A DNA stretch of 7,178 nt from UKL13-2 sp964417885 (GCA_964417885.1 CAYQKN010000174.1:1-7178), one strand, 5' to 3'. Positions 1 through 6,197 are shown, counted from the stretch's first letter. A program made the numbers and translations. The notes: generated by a model from the letters alone, not told the origin.

Positions 1-395
1 TGACCAACGTCGCCGCCTTCGGCGCCTTCGTCGATATCGGCGTGCACCAGGACGGCCTGGTCCACATCTCGGCGCTGTCGGAGAAATTCGTCAAGGACCC
101 GCGCGAGGTGGTGAAGGCCGGCGACGTGGTCAAGGTAAAGGTGCTGGAAGTCGATGAGAAGCGCAAGCGCATCGCGCTCACCATGCGCCTCAACGACAGC
201 GCCACGCCAAGATCCCAACCAGGCACCGGCTCAAACTCAAGCACTGGCGCGCCTTTCCGCGGCAATGCCGCTGCAGGCCGCTCTGGTGCTGGCTCTCCGG
301 GCAGGGGCCCTGCGCAATCCGGTTCGCGCCATGCGCCGGCCGAAGCGGGCGGCGCGATGGCGGCGGCGTTTGCCAAGCTGAAGGAAAAGGCCTGA
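1..395 (+). CDS. tex: Transcription accessory protein Tex, C-terminal end (partial)
   Basis: This is the 3' end of a gene that begins before the window; 130 codons are visible, read from base 3. The first ~60 residues are the C-terminal S1 RNA-binding domain, with the Tex-typical stretches AFGAFVDIGVHQDGLVHIS, EVVKAGDVVKVKVLEVD and KRKRIALTMRL. Tex is a conserved cytoplasmic RNA-binding protein (YqgF-like, helix-hairpin-helix and S1 domains) linked to transcription and, in some species, to toxin expression or stress survival; the upstream domains are outside the window. After the S1 domain comes a ~65-residue tail rich in Gly, Ser, Ala and Pro, probably disordered, ending in a short basic/alanine helix (AMAAAFAKLKEKA). 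Such tails follow S1 in many proteobacterial Tex proteins. An internal GTG at 42 is only a valine codon, not a start. The family call is very secure; the tail's function is unknown. Confidence 0.95.
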   Translation, partial: TNVAAFGAFVDIGVHQDGLVHISALSEKFVKDPREVVKAGDVVKVKVLEVDEKRKRIALTMRLNDSATPRSQPGTGSNSSTGAPFRGNAAAGRSGAGSPGRGPAQSGSRHAPAEAGGAMAAAFAKLKEKA

Positions 396-407
396 GCCAA
401 CGCCCGT

Positions 408-432
408 TCCCCCGTCATCCGTCGACGGGGGA
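408..432 (+). terminator. Candidate hairpin after tex, without a U-tract
   Basis: Thirteen bases after the tex stop the DNA can form a perfect 9-bp stem (TCCCCCGTC at 408-416 with GACGGGGGA at 424-432) around a 7-base loop. A second short GC stem (GCGGG/CCCGC, 434-447) follows directly. No run of T follows either stem, so this is not a canonical intrinsic terminator. It could weaken read-through into the acyltransferase gene or protect the tex mRNA end. The hairpin is seen; termination is inferred. Confidence 0.35.
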
Positions 433-459
433 CGCGGGCTCGCCCGCCACGCCGGTATC

Positions 460-1548
460 ATGCGCACCATGACTGCCACCGCCAGTGATGCCGGCGCCCA
501 ACGCGACAACAACTTCGACGCCCTGCGCATCCTGGCTGCGGGGCTGGTGATCATCTCGCACAGCTGGTCGCTGACGCTGAAGACCGATGAGCCGATCGCC
601 GGCATCACCTACGGTTCGATCAATGGCGGCGCGCTGGGCGTCTGGATGTTCTTTGTCATCAGCGGCTACCTGGTTTCACAGAGTTATGTGCAGCGCGGCA
701 ACCTGCTGGCGTTCATCGAGGCGCGGTTCCTGCGCATCTATCCGGCCTTTGTCGCCTGCATCGTGTTCGGCCTGCTGGTTGGTGCACTGGTCACCACGCT
801 GCCGCTGGCCGACTATCTGCGCCATCCGCTCACCCGGGACTATCTCGGCAGCAACCTGATCTTCGAGTTGCGCTACCACCTGCCCGGCGCCTTCGTCACC
901 AACCCCTATGCCAACGCGGTCAACGGCTCGATCTGGACCCTGCCGGCCGAGACCATGATGTATGTGCTGGTCGCGCTGACCGGGCTGGCCACGCTGCTGG
1001 TGCGGCCGTGGCTGGCAGCAGTGGCACTGGGCGGCCTGCTGGCGTTGCTGTCGCTGGACGCCGAACTGGTCACGCGCATTCCGTATATAGATTCGGTCAT
1101 GTATGCGCCGGCTGTGCGCTGCTTCCTGCTCGGCATGCTGCTGTTCACGCTGCGCGAGCGCATCCCCCTGCACGGCGCAGTGGTCGCGGCGCTGCTGTTG
1201 CTGATCGTCGTGCTGAAGCAGAACCAGCCGCCGGGTTCGCTGCTGGTGTGCATCACCATTGCCTACACCACGCTGTGGCTGGCGCAGCATCCGCGGCTGC
1301 GGCTGCCGGTGTCGCGGCGCATCGGCGATGTGTCGTACGGGCTCTACGTCTACGCGTTCCCGATCCAGCAGACGCTGGTCTGGCTTTCGCCGGCGATCGG
1401 TCCGTGGGCCCTGTTCGCCGCCAGTTTTGCCGCGACGTCGGTGGTGGCCTGGGGATCGTGGCACCTGATCGAGAAGCCGGCGCTGGCGCTGAAGGGTCGT
1501 GCGTCGGGCTGGCTGCGCGCGCGCACCGCCCCACCCCTCAATCCCTGA
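460..1548 (+). CDS. Acyltransferase 3 family membrane protein (OafA-like)
   Basis: A 362-residue integral membrane protein of the acyltransferase 3 family, whose members transfer acyl groups (often acetyl) to sugars of O-antigen, exopolysaccharide or other envelope glycans. Family marks in order: NNFDALRILAAG with Arg23; the conserved His34 in the first membrane helix (IISHSW); FFVISGYLVS at 64-73; RFLRIYPA at 89-96; NGSIWTLPAE at 155-164; about ten hydrophobic helices; GDVSYGLYVYAFPIQQ at 289-304; and a final WHLIEKP before a basic tail. The length suits a stand-alone family member without the extra SGNH domain. ATG at 460 and ATG at 469 (residue 4) are both possible starts; neither has a clear Shine-Dalgarno. 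No glycan-synthesis genes lie nearby, so the acceptor cannot be named. The gene follows tex on the same strand across a 64-base gap with hairpins. Its last 11 bases overlap the end of the convergent transporter gene. Family secure, substrate unknown. Confidence 0.9.
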   Translation: MRTMTATASDAGAQRDNNFDALRILAAGLVIISHSWSLTLKTDEPIAGITYGSINGGALGVWMFFVISGYLVSQSYVQRGNLLAFIEARFLRIYPAFVACIVFGLLVGALVTTLPLADYLRHPLTRDYLGSNLIFELRYHLPGAFVTNPYANAVNGSIWTLPAETMMYVLVALTGLATLLVRPWLAAVALGGLLALLSLDAELVTRIPYIDSVMYAPAVRCFLLGMLLFTLRERIPLHGAVVAALLLLIVVLKQNQPPGSLLVCITIAYTTLWLAQHPRLRLPVSRRIGDVSYGLYVYAFPIQQTLVWLSPAIGPWALFAASFAATSVVAWGSWHLIEKPALALKGRASGWLRARTAPPLNP

Positions 1549-2398
1549 CGCGGCCGCTGACCCACCAGGCAAACAGGCCGGCGGTGACGAACATGAACAG
1601 GCTGTAGATCGCCGCCGGGATCGACATGGTGCTGCTGCCCAGCACGTTGAGGGCGATGAAGATGGCCAGGGTGCCGTTGTGGATGCCGATTTCCATCGCG
1701 ATGGCGATCGCCTGTTTGTCGGGCAGCTTCACCGCCAGCGGCACGCCGTAGCCGACCGCCATCGACAGCAGATTGAACACCAGGCAGGCGCCGCCGACCA
1801 CGGCGAAGTATTTTGTCAGCGTGTTCCATTCCTGGGCGATGGCGGCAAACACCAGGCCCGCCAGCAGCAGGACGGAAAACAGGCGGATCGGTTTTTCCAC
1901 CCGCGCCGCCAGTGCCGGGAAGCGGGAGCGCAGGAACATGCCGATCATCACCGGACCCAGGATGATCACGCCGACCTCGACGATTTTCCGGAACGGCGGC
2001 GGCACGTACTGGTCGCTGGCCATGAAAAACTGCAGCGACAGGCTGACGATGAACGGCAGCGCCAGCAGCGACAGCGCGGAATTGATCGCCGTCAGGGTGA
2101 TATTGAGCGCCACGTCGCCGTGCGCCAGGTGGCTGTAGATGTTGGCCGTGGCGCCACCCGGCGACGCAGCCAGCAGCATCAGGCCGACCGCCAGTTCCGG
2201 CGGCAGCCGGAACAGCAGCGCGATGCCGAAGCAGACGCCGGTCAGGACAAACATCTGGATGAACAGGCCGACCAGCACCGCTTTCGGATAGCGGACGATG
2301 CGGGTGAAATCGGCAATCGACAGCGACAGGCCAAGGCCGAGCATGATCACGCCCAGCGCAGCCGGCAACAGCAGATTGGTGATGATCGAGCCCTGCAT
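1538..2398 (-). CDS. Bile acid:sodium symporter (BASS) family transporter
   Basis: A 286-residue protein that is hydrophobic almost throughout, consistent with the nine to ten helices of the BASS family of Na+-coupled transporters of organic anions (bile acids, pyruvate, pantoate and other carboxylates in known members). The two family sodium/substrate motifs are present: SPGGATANIYSHLAHGD at 79-95, followed by TLTAINS at 101-107, and EIGIHNGTLAIFIA at 236-249. Glu236 aligns with the sodium-binding Glu of crystallised bacterial homologues. His240 stands where those homologues carry Gln, which may mark a subfamily. It begins 24 bases after the response-regulator stop on the same strand, so it is probably the last gene of that operon. 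There is no Shine-Dalgarno before the ATG; instead the gap can form a small GGCG/CGCC hairpin at 2399-2410, so initiation may depend on read-through from the regulator. The substrate cannot be told from sequence. Confidence 0.9.
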   Translation of the reverse strand: MQGSIITNLLLPAALGVIMLGLGLSLSIADFTRIVRYPKAVLVGLFIQMFVLTGVCFGIALLFRLPPELAVGLMLLAASPGGATANIYSHLAHGDVALNITLTAINSALSLLALPFIVSLSLQFFMASDQYVPPPFRKIVEVGVIILGPVMIGMFLRSRFPALAARVEKPIRLFSVLLLAGLVFAAIAQEWNTLTKYFAVVGGACLVFNLLSMAVGYGVPLAVKLPDKQAIAIAMEIGIHNGTLAIFIALNVLGSSTMSIPAAIYSLFMFVTAGLFAWWVSGRVRD

Positions 2399-2422
2399 GG
2401 CGTATTCGCCGGGGGGCCGGCG

Positions 2423-3190
2423 TCAGAACTCTTTTACGACGTGCTGCTGTCGCCGGCTGACCGGCAGTCTCTCCGGCACGCCGCGGATCACCACCACCCA
2501 GTGGTTGCCGCCGCCGTCATTGTCCTCGCTGCCGCTGTCGGCAACTTTCTCGAAGCCCGACACCGCCTTGGTCGCCACCAGCGTATTGCGGTGGATGCGG
2601 GTGAACAGGTTGCCGAACTCCTCCTCCAGCCGGGTCAGCGACTCTTCCAGCAGGAATTCCTTCTGTACCGTGCGGACGGTGACGTACTTGAGCTCGGCAC
2701 GCAGGTAGAGCACGTCGTCGACCGGCACCAGCACAATCTTGCCGCGCTCGTGAATCGACAGGTGGCGACGCCGGGACTGGGCGGCACCGGCAATGGCATC
2801 GGCGTCGGCGGGCTTGACCGTGTTCGCCTTGCCGAGCGCCAGCAGCAGCCGCTCCTGGCGGATCGGCTTCAGCAGGTAGTCGACGGCGTTCAGTTCGAAG
2901 GCCTTGACCGCGTACTGGTCATAGGCGGTGGTGAAAATCAGTTTGGGCGGCAACTCCATCCGGGCGACATGCTGGGCCAGTTCCAGCCCGTCCATGCCCG
3001 GCATGCGGATGTCGGTCAGGACGATATCGATGCCGCCCTGGCTGATGCGCTCGACCGCCTCGATGCCGTTGGCCGCCTCGTCGGCGATCAGCAGCGGAAA
3101 CTGCTCGCGGCAGTCGTCCAGCAGGTCGCGCAGTCGCGCCCGCGCGGGCGGCTCGTCATCGACGATCAGGATTCGGGCGGGCTGGGTCAT
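2423..3190 (-). CDS. algR: LytTR-family response regulator (AlgR-like)
   Basis: A 255-residue two-component response regulator. Residues 1-~122 are a receiver domain: acidic pocket Asp11-Asp12, phospho-acceptor Asp60 (VLTDIRMPGMDG), switch Thr at 87/88 (FTTAYDQYAVKAF) and Lys108-Pro109 (YLLKPI). A linker of ~20 residues leads to a LytTR DNA-binding domain at ~140-255, with LYLRAELKYVTVRT, FLLEESLTRLEEEF and the hallmark FTRIHRNTLVA. It would bind DNA in the cytoplasm once phosphorylated by the adjacent kinase. ATG at 3190 is the start: it begins the receiver fold at once, lies 2 bases after the kinase stop, and has an AGGA box at 3200-3203 with 9-base spacing. The frame is open further upstream through the kinase gene, but that is only a shadow in GC-rich DNA. 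AlgR in Pseudomonas controls alginate and twitching motility; the symbol reflects domain layout and synteny with argH. The regulon here is unknown. The family call is secure, AlgR orthology likely. Confidence 0.9.
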   Translation of the reverse strand: MTQPARILIVDDEPPARARLRDLLDDCREQFPLLIADEAANGIEAVERISQGGIDIVLTDIRMPGMDGLELAQHVARMELPPKLIFTTAYDQYAVKAFELNAVDYLLKPIRQERLLLALGKANTVKPADADAIAGAAQSRRRHLSIHERGKIVLVPVDDVLYLRAELKYVTVRTVQKEFLLEESLTRLEEEFGNLFTRIHRNTLVATKAVSGFEKVADSGSEDNDGGGNHWVVVIRGVPERLPVSRRQQHVVKEF

Positions 3191-3192
3191 GG

Positions 3193-4293
3193 CTAGATGT
3201 CCTGTTTTTCGACCGGCATGGTGATGGTGACGATGTACCTGTCGGCGCTGACCTCGGCTTTCAGGCTGGCTTCCGCATCGAAGTGTAACTGCAGCCGTTC
3301 GCGGATATTGGCGATCGCCATCCGGTTGCCGGAAACGTGGGTCGATCCGCTCTGGTAGGGATTGGTCAGCCGGATGACAAACTGCTTGCCGCGGGTTTCG
3401 ATGTCGATGCGCAGCTCGCCGGCGCCGTCGCGCGGCTCGATGCCGTGATAGACGGCGTTTTCCACCAGCGGCTGCAGGATCAGCGGCGGCACCATCGCCA
3501 CCTGCGGCATGGTGCTGACATTCCACTTCACCTGCAGGCGCTCGCCCAGCCGGATATGCTCGATATCCAGGTACTTGCGGCACAGCTCCAGCTCGTCGGC
3601 CAGCGGCACCAGCTTGCGGTTGTCGGCCATCAGCACCCGGAACAGGTCGGACATGTCCTCGAGCATGCGCTCGGCCCGGCGCGGCTCGGCGCGGATCAGC
3701 GACAGCACGGCGTTGATGCTGTTGAACAGGAAGTGCGGCCGGATGCGCGCCTGGAGCGCCTGCAGCCGGGCTTCGGTCAGGGCCGGCGACAGCGAGCGGG
3801 CGCGCAGGTCGAAATAGAGCAGCACCACGCTGGTGGCAAACAAAAAGAAAAACGCGTACTGCCACAGTACCAGCGGCTGCGAGAACGGCAGCAGCAGTTC
3901 GATCAGGGACCAGAACAGTGCGGCGATCGCCGCCTCCAGGGCAAAGATGACCGCCACGCCCTGCCAGTAGCCCAGCCTGGTCAGCAGCGGCCGCAAGGCG
4001 CAGGTCGCCAGCAGCGACAGGATCACGACCGGCTGCGCGACCACCGAAATCAGCAGGAATTGCTGCCACAGGTCGTGGCCGTCGCTGCGCACCACGGCGG
4101 CGGCGACACACAGCAGGTTCACCACCAGCAGCAGGCGCAGCATGATGCCCAGGTTGCAGAAATTAGGCAGCCGTGCGGTCGGTGCGAGGATCACGGGCGC
4201 GTCGGCGAAACCGGCGGGAAGCTCGGCGGGGTGATGCTTTATACTCGTCACCGAAGCGCCTCCGATCGAAACCGACCGGGACAAATGGGGCAT
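3193..4293 (-). CDS. algZ: Sensor histidine kinase, LytS/AlgZ type
   Basis: A 366-residue membrane kinase of the His_kinase (LytS/YehU) family, partner of the adjacent LytTR regulator. A cytoplasmic N-terminus contains LPNFCNLG at 42-49, a stretch I associate with AlgZ/FimS proteins. Four hydrophobic helices follow at roughly 51-68, 78-100, 113-134 and 143-162. The kinase core has the phospho-acceptor His187 (ARIRPHFLFNSINAV) and the ATP-binding N-box LQPLVENAVYHG at 272-283 (Asn279). The usual glycine-rich G boxes are poorly kept: NPYQSG appears where D-x-G-x-G is expected, and SGNRMAIANIRERL replaces the GxGxGL region. AlgZ/FimS of Pseudomonas is likewise regarded as atypical. There is no periplasmic sensor domain of note, so the stimulus is probably sensed in or near the membrane. 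The start is uncertain: ATG at 4293 gives this length; GTG at 4251 would remove 14 residues. It is the first gene of the kinase-regulator-transporter run. Family secure. Confidence 0.9.
   Translation of the reverse strand: MPHLSRSVSIGGASVTSIKHHPAELPAGFADAPVILAPTARLPNFCNLGIMLRLLLVVNLLCVAAAVVRSDGHDLWQQFLLISVVAQPVVILSLLATCALRPLLTRLGYWQGVAVIFALEAAIAALFWSLIELLLPFSQPLVLWQYAFFFLFATSVVLLYFDLRARSLSPALTEARLQALQARIRPHFLFNSINAVLSLIRAEPRRAERMLEDMSDLFRVLMADNRKLVPLADELELCRKYLDIEHIRLGERLQVKWNVSTMPQVAMVPPLILQPLVENAVYHGIEPRDGAGELRIDIETRGKQFVIRLTNPYQSGSTHVSGNRMAIANIRERLQLHFDAEASLKAEVSADRYIVTITMPVEKQDI
3200..3203 (-). promoter_or_regulatory. Shine-Dalgarno of the response-regulator gene
   Basis: AGGA on the minus strand lies 9 bases before the regulator ATG and inside the end of the kinase gene. 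It fixes the regulator start at 3190 and supports independent ribosome loading within the two-gene unit. Confidence 0.6.
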
Positions 4294-4353
4294 GGATTGT
4301 TGTTACGCATGTCCTTGATTGAGCCGCTTCTGCGCGCGTCGCCCGCCATTGGA

Positions 4354-4382
4354 TTGCGACCATCCGCACTGTGGTTTTTATT
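4354..4382 (+). promoter_or_regulatory. Possible sigma-70-like promoter for argH
   Basis: TTGCGA (4354-4359) and TTTATT (4377-4382) stand 17 bases apart in the only AT-rich patch of the divergent intergenic region; each matches four of six consensus bases. Transcription would start near 4390, about 40 bases before argH. An alternative -10 box, TATACT at 4240-4245, has no recognisable -35. I see no convincing minus-strand promoter for the kinase gene. This is a pattern match only. Confidence 0.3.
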
Positions 4383-4402
4383 TCCCAAGCTCGATTGTGA
4401 GC

Positions 4403-4429
4403 GAAAACGCCGCCGAAAGACAACGCCGC
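4403..4429. repeat. Two 11-base direct repeats, 16 bases apart, before argH
   Basis: GAAAACGCCGC (4403-4413) and GACAACGCCGC (4419-4429) match at 10 of 11 positions, with a 5-base spacer. On the minus strand they read GCGGCGTTGTC and GCGGCGTTTTC, each with a CGTT core. They end directly before the argH ATG and lie ~110 bases upstream of the kinase start, where a regulator acting on either gene could bind. The CGTT core is loosely like AlgR/LytTR half-sites, but the spacing differs from the classic two-turn LytTR arrangement. The repeat is seen; a binding role is inference and chance is possible in GC-rich DNA. Confidence 0.4.
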
Positions 4430-5848
4430 ATGTCCGACAAAACCGACCAGACATCCCCCGCCGGCCACGCGGGCGGACATTTTTCCGGCCGCTTCTCCGA
4501 ACCGGTATCGGAACTCGTCAAGCGCTTCACGGCGTCGGTCACCTTCGACAAGCGGATGGCCGCGGTGGATATCGAGGGTTCGCTGGCCCACGCGCGGATG
4601 CTGGCCAGGCAGGGCATCATCGCGGCCGGCGACCTGGCCGACATCGAGCGCGGGATGGCGGCGATATCGGCCGACATTGCAGCCGGCACGTTCGACTGGC
4701 GCGTCGACCTCGAGGACGTGCATATGAACATCGAGTCGCGGCTGATCGCCGCGATTGGCGATGCCGGCAAGCGCCTGCACACCGGCCGCTCGCGCAACGA
4801 CCAGGTGGCCACCGACGTGCGCCTGTACACGCGCGCCGCGTGTGACCAGATCGCGCACCTGCTGATCAAACTGCAGCAGTCCTTCGTTGCGTTGGCGGAA
4901 CAGCACACCGACACCATCCTCCCGGGCTTTACACATTTGCAGGTGGCGATGCCGGTGACGCTCGGGCATCACCTGATGGCTTATGTCGAAATGTTTGCGC
5001 GTGATCATGAGCGCATTCTCGATTGCCGCAAGCGTGTGAATCGCTCACCGCTCGGCGCAGCAGCACTGGCCGGAACGACCTTCCCGATTGATCGCGAAAT
5101 GACAGCGAAGGCGTTGGGCTTTGATGCGGTGTGTCGCAATTCGCTCGATGCGGTAAGCGATCGCGATTTTGCGATTGAGTTTTTGAACGCCTGCACGATC
5201 ACAATGATGCATCTGTCGCGCATGAGCGAAGAGCTGATTTTGTGGATGAGCCCGCGCTTCGGCTTCATCGACATCGCGGATCGCTTCTGCACGGGCAGCT
5301 CGATCATGCCGCAGAAAAAGAACCCCGACGTCGCCGAACTCGTACGCGGCAAGATGGCGCGCGTACAGGGTCATCTCGTCGCGCTGACGACGCTGATGAA
5401 AGGTCAGCCGCTGACCTACAACAAGGACAATCAGGAAGACAAGGAACCGCTGTTCGACACCGTCGACACCATTACGCAGACGCTCATCATCTACGCCGAC
5501 ATGATCGGCGGCATTCGCGTCAAAGCCGACAAGATGCGTGCAGCGGCGAGTGAAGGTTTTGCAACGGCGACCGATCTCGCCGATTACCTCGTGCGCAAAG
5601 GCGTGCCGTTCCGCGATTCGCACGAATGCGTTGCTCGCGCGGTGAAAGCGGCGGAAGTGAAGGGCGTTGATCTGGCGGATTTGTCGCTGGCGGAATTGCA
5701 GGCGTTTTCATCGGTCATCACTGAGGATGTGTTCGCCTCATTAACGCTTGAAGGCTCGGTCGCAGCGCGTAAACATATTGGCGGCACTGCGCCGGAGCGC
5801 GTGCGCGCCGAGATTGCGCTGGCGAAGATGCGGCTAGCCGCCCTGTAG
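4430..5848 (+). CDS. argH: Argininosuccinate lyase
   Basis: A 472-residue cytoplasmic enzyme catalysing the last step of arginine synthesis: argininosuccinate to arginine plus fumarate. The length is close to the usual ~460. Landmarks of the fumarase/aspartase superfamily are present: SGRFSEPVSELVKRFTAS near the N-terminus, the LEDVHMNIESRL region, TGRSRNDQVATD, GFTHLQVAMPVTLGHHL, SLDAVSDRDFAIEF, and the signature loop GSSIMPQKKNPD with the catalytic serine. The N-terminal 15-20 residues before SGRF are variable linker. ATG at 4430 is chosen because the longer in-frame extension to 4319 has low-quality, Cys/Arg-rich sequence; GTG at 4397 is a weaker alternative. No strong Shine-Dalgarno is present. 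argH diverges from the kinase gene, as argH does beside algZ-algR in Pseudomonas. The stop codon TAG (5846-5848) lies within a REP-like palindrome. Codon choice changes along the gene: third-position GC is clearly higher before ~4920 than in the following ~350 bases. Identification is very secure. Confidence 0.97.
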   Translation: MSDKTDQTSPAGHAGGHFSGRFSEPVSELVKRFTASVTFDKRMAAVDIEGSLAHARMLARQGIIAAGDLADIERGMAAISADIAAGTFDWRVDLEDVHMNIESRLIAAIGDAGKRLHTGRSRNDQVATDVRLYTRAACDQIAHLLIKLQQSFVALAEQHTDTILPGFTHLQVAMPVTLGHHLMAYVEMFARDHERILDCRKRVNRSPLGAAALAGTTFPIDREMTAKALGFDAVCRNSLDAVSDRDFAIEFLNACTITMMHLSRMSEELILWMSPRFGFIDIADRFCTGSSIMPQKKNPDVAELVRGKMARVQGHLVALTTLMKGQPLTYNKDNQEDKEPLFDTVDTITQTLIIYADMIGGIRVKADKMRAAASEGFATATDLADYLVRKGVPFRDSHECVARAVKAAEVKGVDLADLSLAELQAFSSVITEDVFASLTLEGSVAARKHIGGTAPERVRAEIALAKMRLAAL

Positions 5849-5912
5849 GAGCGGCTATGCCGCGCCCCCTTCTGCACGTCAACAAACAGGTCGCGGCAAA
5901 GTCGCTCCTACA
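5844..5912. repeat. Inverted pair of REP-like palindromes (REPIN-like)
   Basis: Two copies of a 21-base element face each other. The left copy (5844-5864) begins TGTAGGAGCGGC and ends GCCGCG; the right copy (5892-5912) is its reverse complement with 19 of 21 positions identical. They are separated by 27 bases. The left copy also folds on itself (GCGGC-TAT-GCCGC); the right copy folds less perfectly through a G-T pair. This layout is that of REP doublets or REPINs mobilised by RAYT transposases, widespread in gamma- and some betaproteobacteria. The left copy supplies the argH stop codon; the right ends 9 bases before the SemiSWEET ATG. The whole unit could form a long hairpin in mRNA, acting as a stabiliser or partial terminator. 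No RAYT gene is in the window; copy number elsewhere cannot be seen. Confidence 0.75.
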
Positions 5913-5921
5913 CAACACGCA

Positions 5922-6197
5922 ATGAATCACGAAACCATCGGCCTCTTCGCCGGCACGCTCACCACCGCCTCATTCGTGCCGCAGGTATGGAAGATCTGGA
6001 CCACGAAATCGGCACGCGATCTTTCATGGGGTATGGTCGCAGTGTTTTGTGCTGGCACCTTCCTGTGGCTCATTTACGGCGTCATGCTCGGGGCTGTCTC
6101 GATCATCGTCGCCAACGCCGTCACCTTCCTGCTTTCTCTCGCCATCTGCTTGATGAAGCTTCGTTTTGATAAACAAGATATTGGAGATCCGCGATGA
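5922..6197 (+). CDS. SemiSWEET-type small sugar transporter (PQ-loop/MtN3 family)
   Basis: A 91-residue protein with three membrane helices at about 5-22, 37-56 and 60-79, the size of a bacterial SemiSWEET, which dimerises to form a passive sugar pore. Helix 1 carries the PQ motif (SFVPQVWKIW, Pro20-Gln21). Trp49 (FLWLIYG) and Asn65 (IIVANAVTF) fall where characterised SemiSWEETs have their Trp/Asn sugar-contact pair. KSARDLSWGM matches the loop between helices 1 and 2. The ATG at 5922 has no Shine-Dalgarno: the REP pair ends 9 bases upstream, and the gene may depend on argH read-through or a weak start. Its stop overlaps the start of the dehydrogenase as ATGA, so the two are probably translated together. 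Codon use is less GC-biased than in the left half of the window. Family call strong; substrate unknown. Confidence 0.88.
   Translation: MNHETIGLFAGTLTTASFVPQVWKIWTTKSARDLSWGMVAVFCAGTFLWLIYGVMLGAVSIIVANAVTFLLSLAICLMKLRFDKQDIGDPR
6183..6186 (+). promoter_or_regulatory. Shine-Dalgarno of the dehydrogenase gene
   Basis: GGAG lies 7 bases before the dehydrogenase ATG, inside the last codons of the SemiSWEET gene. With the ATGA overlap it supports both coupled and independent initiation at 6194. Confidence 0.7.

Noticed and set aside
434..447. A second GC hairpin before the acyltransferase as a terminator or operator
   Set aside because: Five-base stem with a four-base loop and no T-run; such stems are expected by chance in DNA of this GC content.
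676..1572. A 298-codon minus-strand frame opposite the acyltransferase
   Set aside because: Gln/Arg/His-rich shadow translation with no family resemblance; the plus-strand frame has all the family motifs.
1499..3196. A 565-codon open frame on the plus strand opposite the transporter and regulator genes
   Set aside because: Its translation is rich in Gln, Arg, His and Asp with no domain or hydrophobic pattern. It is the usual antisense shadow of GC-rich genes, and the minus-strand proteins are clearly real.
2423..4111. A 562-codon minus-strand frame that would fuse extra sequence to the response regulator
   Set aside because: The upstream part is an Arg/Ala/Pro-rich shadow of the kinase gene. 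The receiver domain begins exactly at the ATG at 3190, which has its own AGGA box.
4319..4429. A 37-residue N-terminal extension of ArgH
   Set aside because: Cys/Arg/Pro-rich, unlike ArgH N-termini, and covers the likely promoter; ATG 4430 gives the normal length.
3337..4845. A 502-codon plus-strand frame opposite the kinase gene and running into argH
   Set aside because: Low-complexity Gln/Arg/His-rich translation; it overlaps two well-identified genes in wrong frames.
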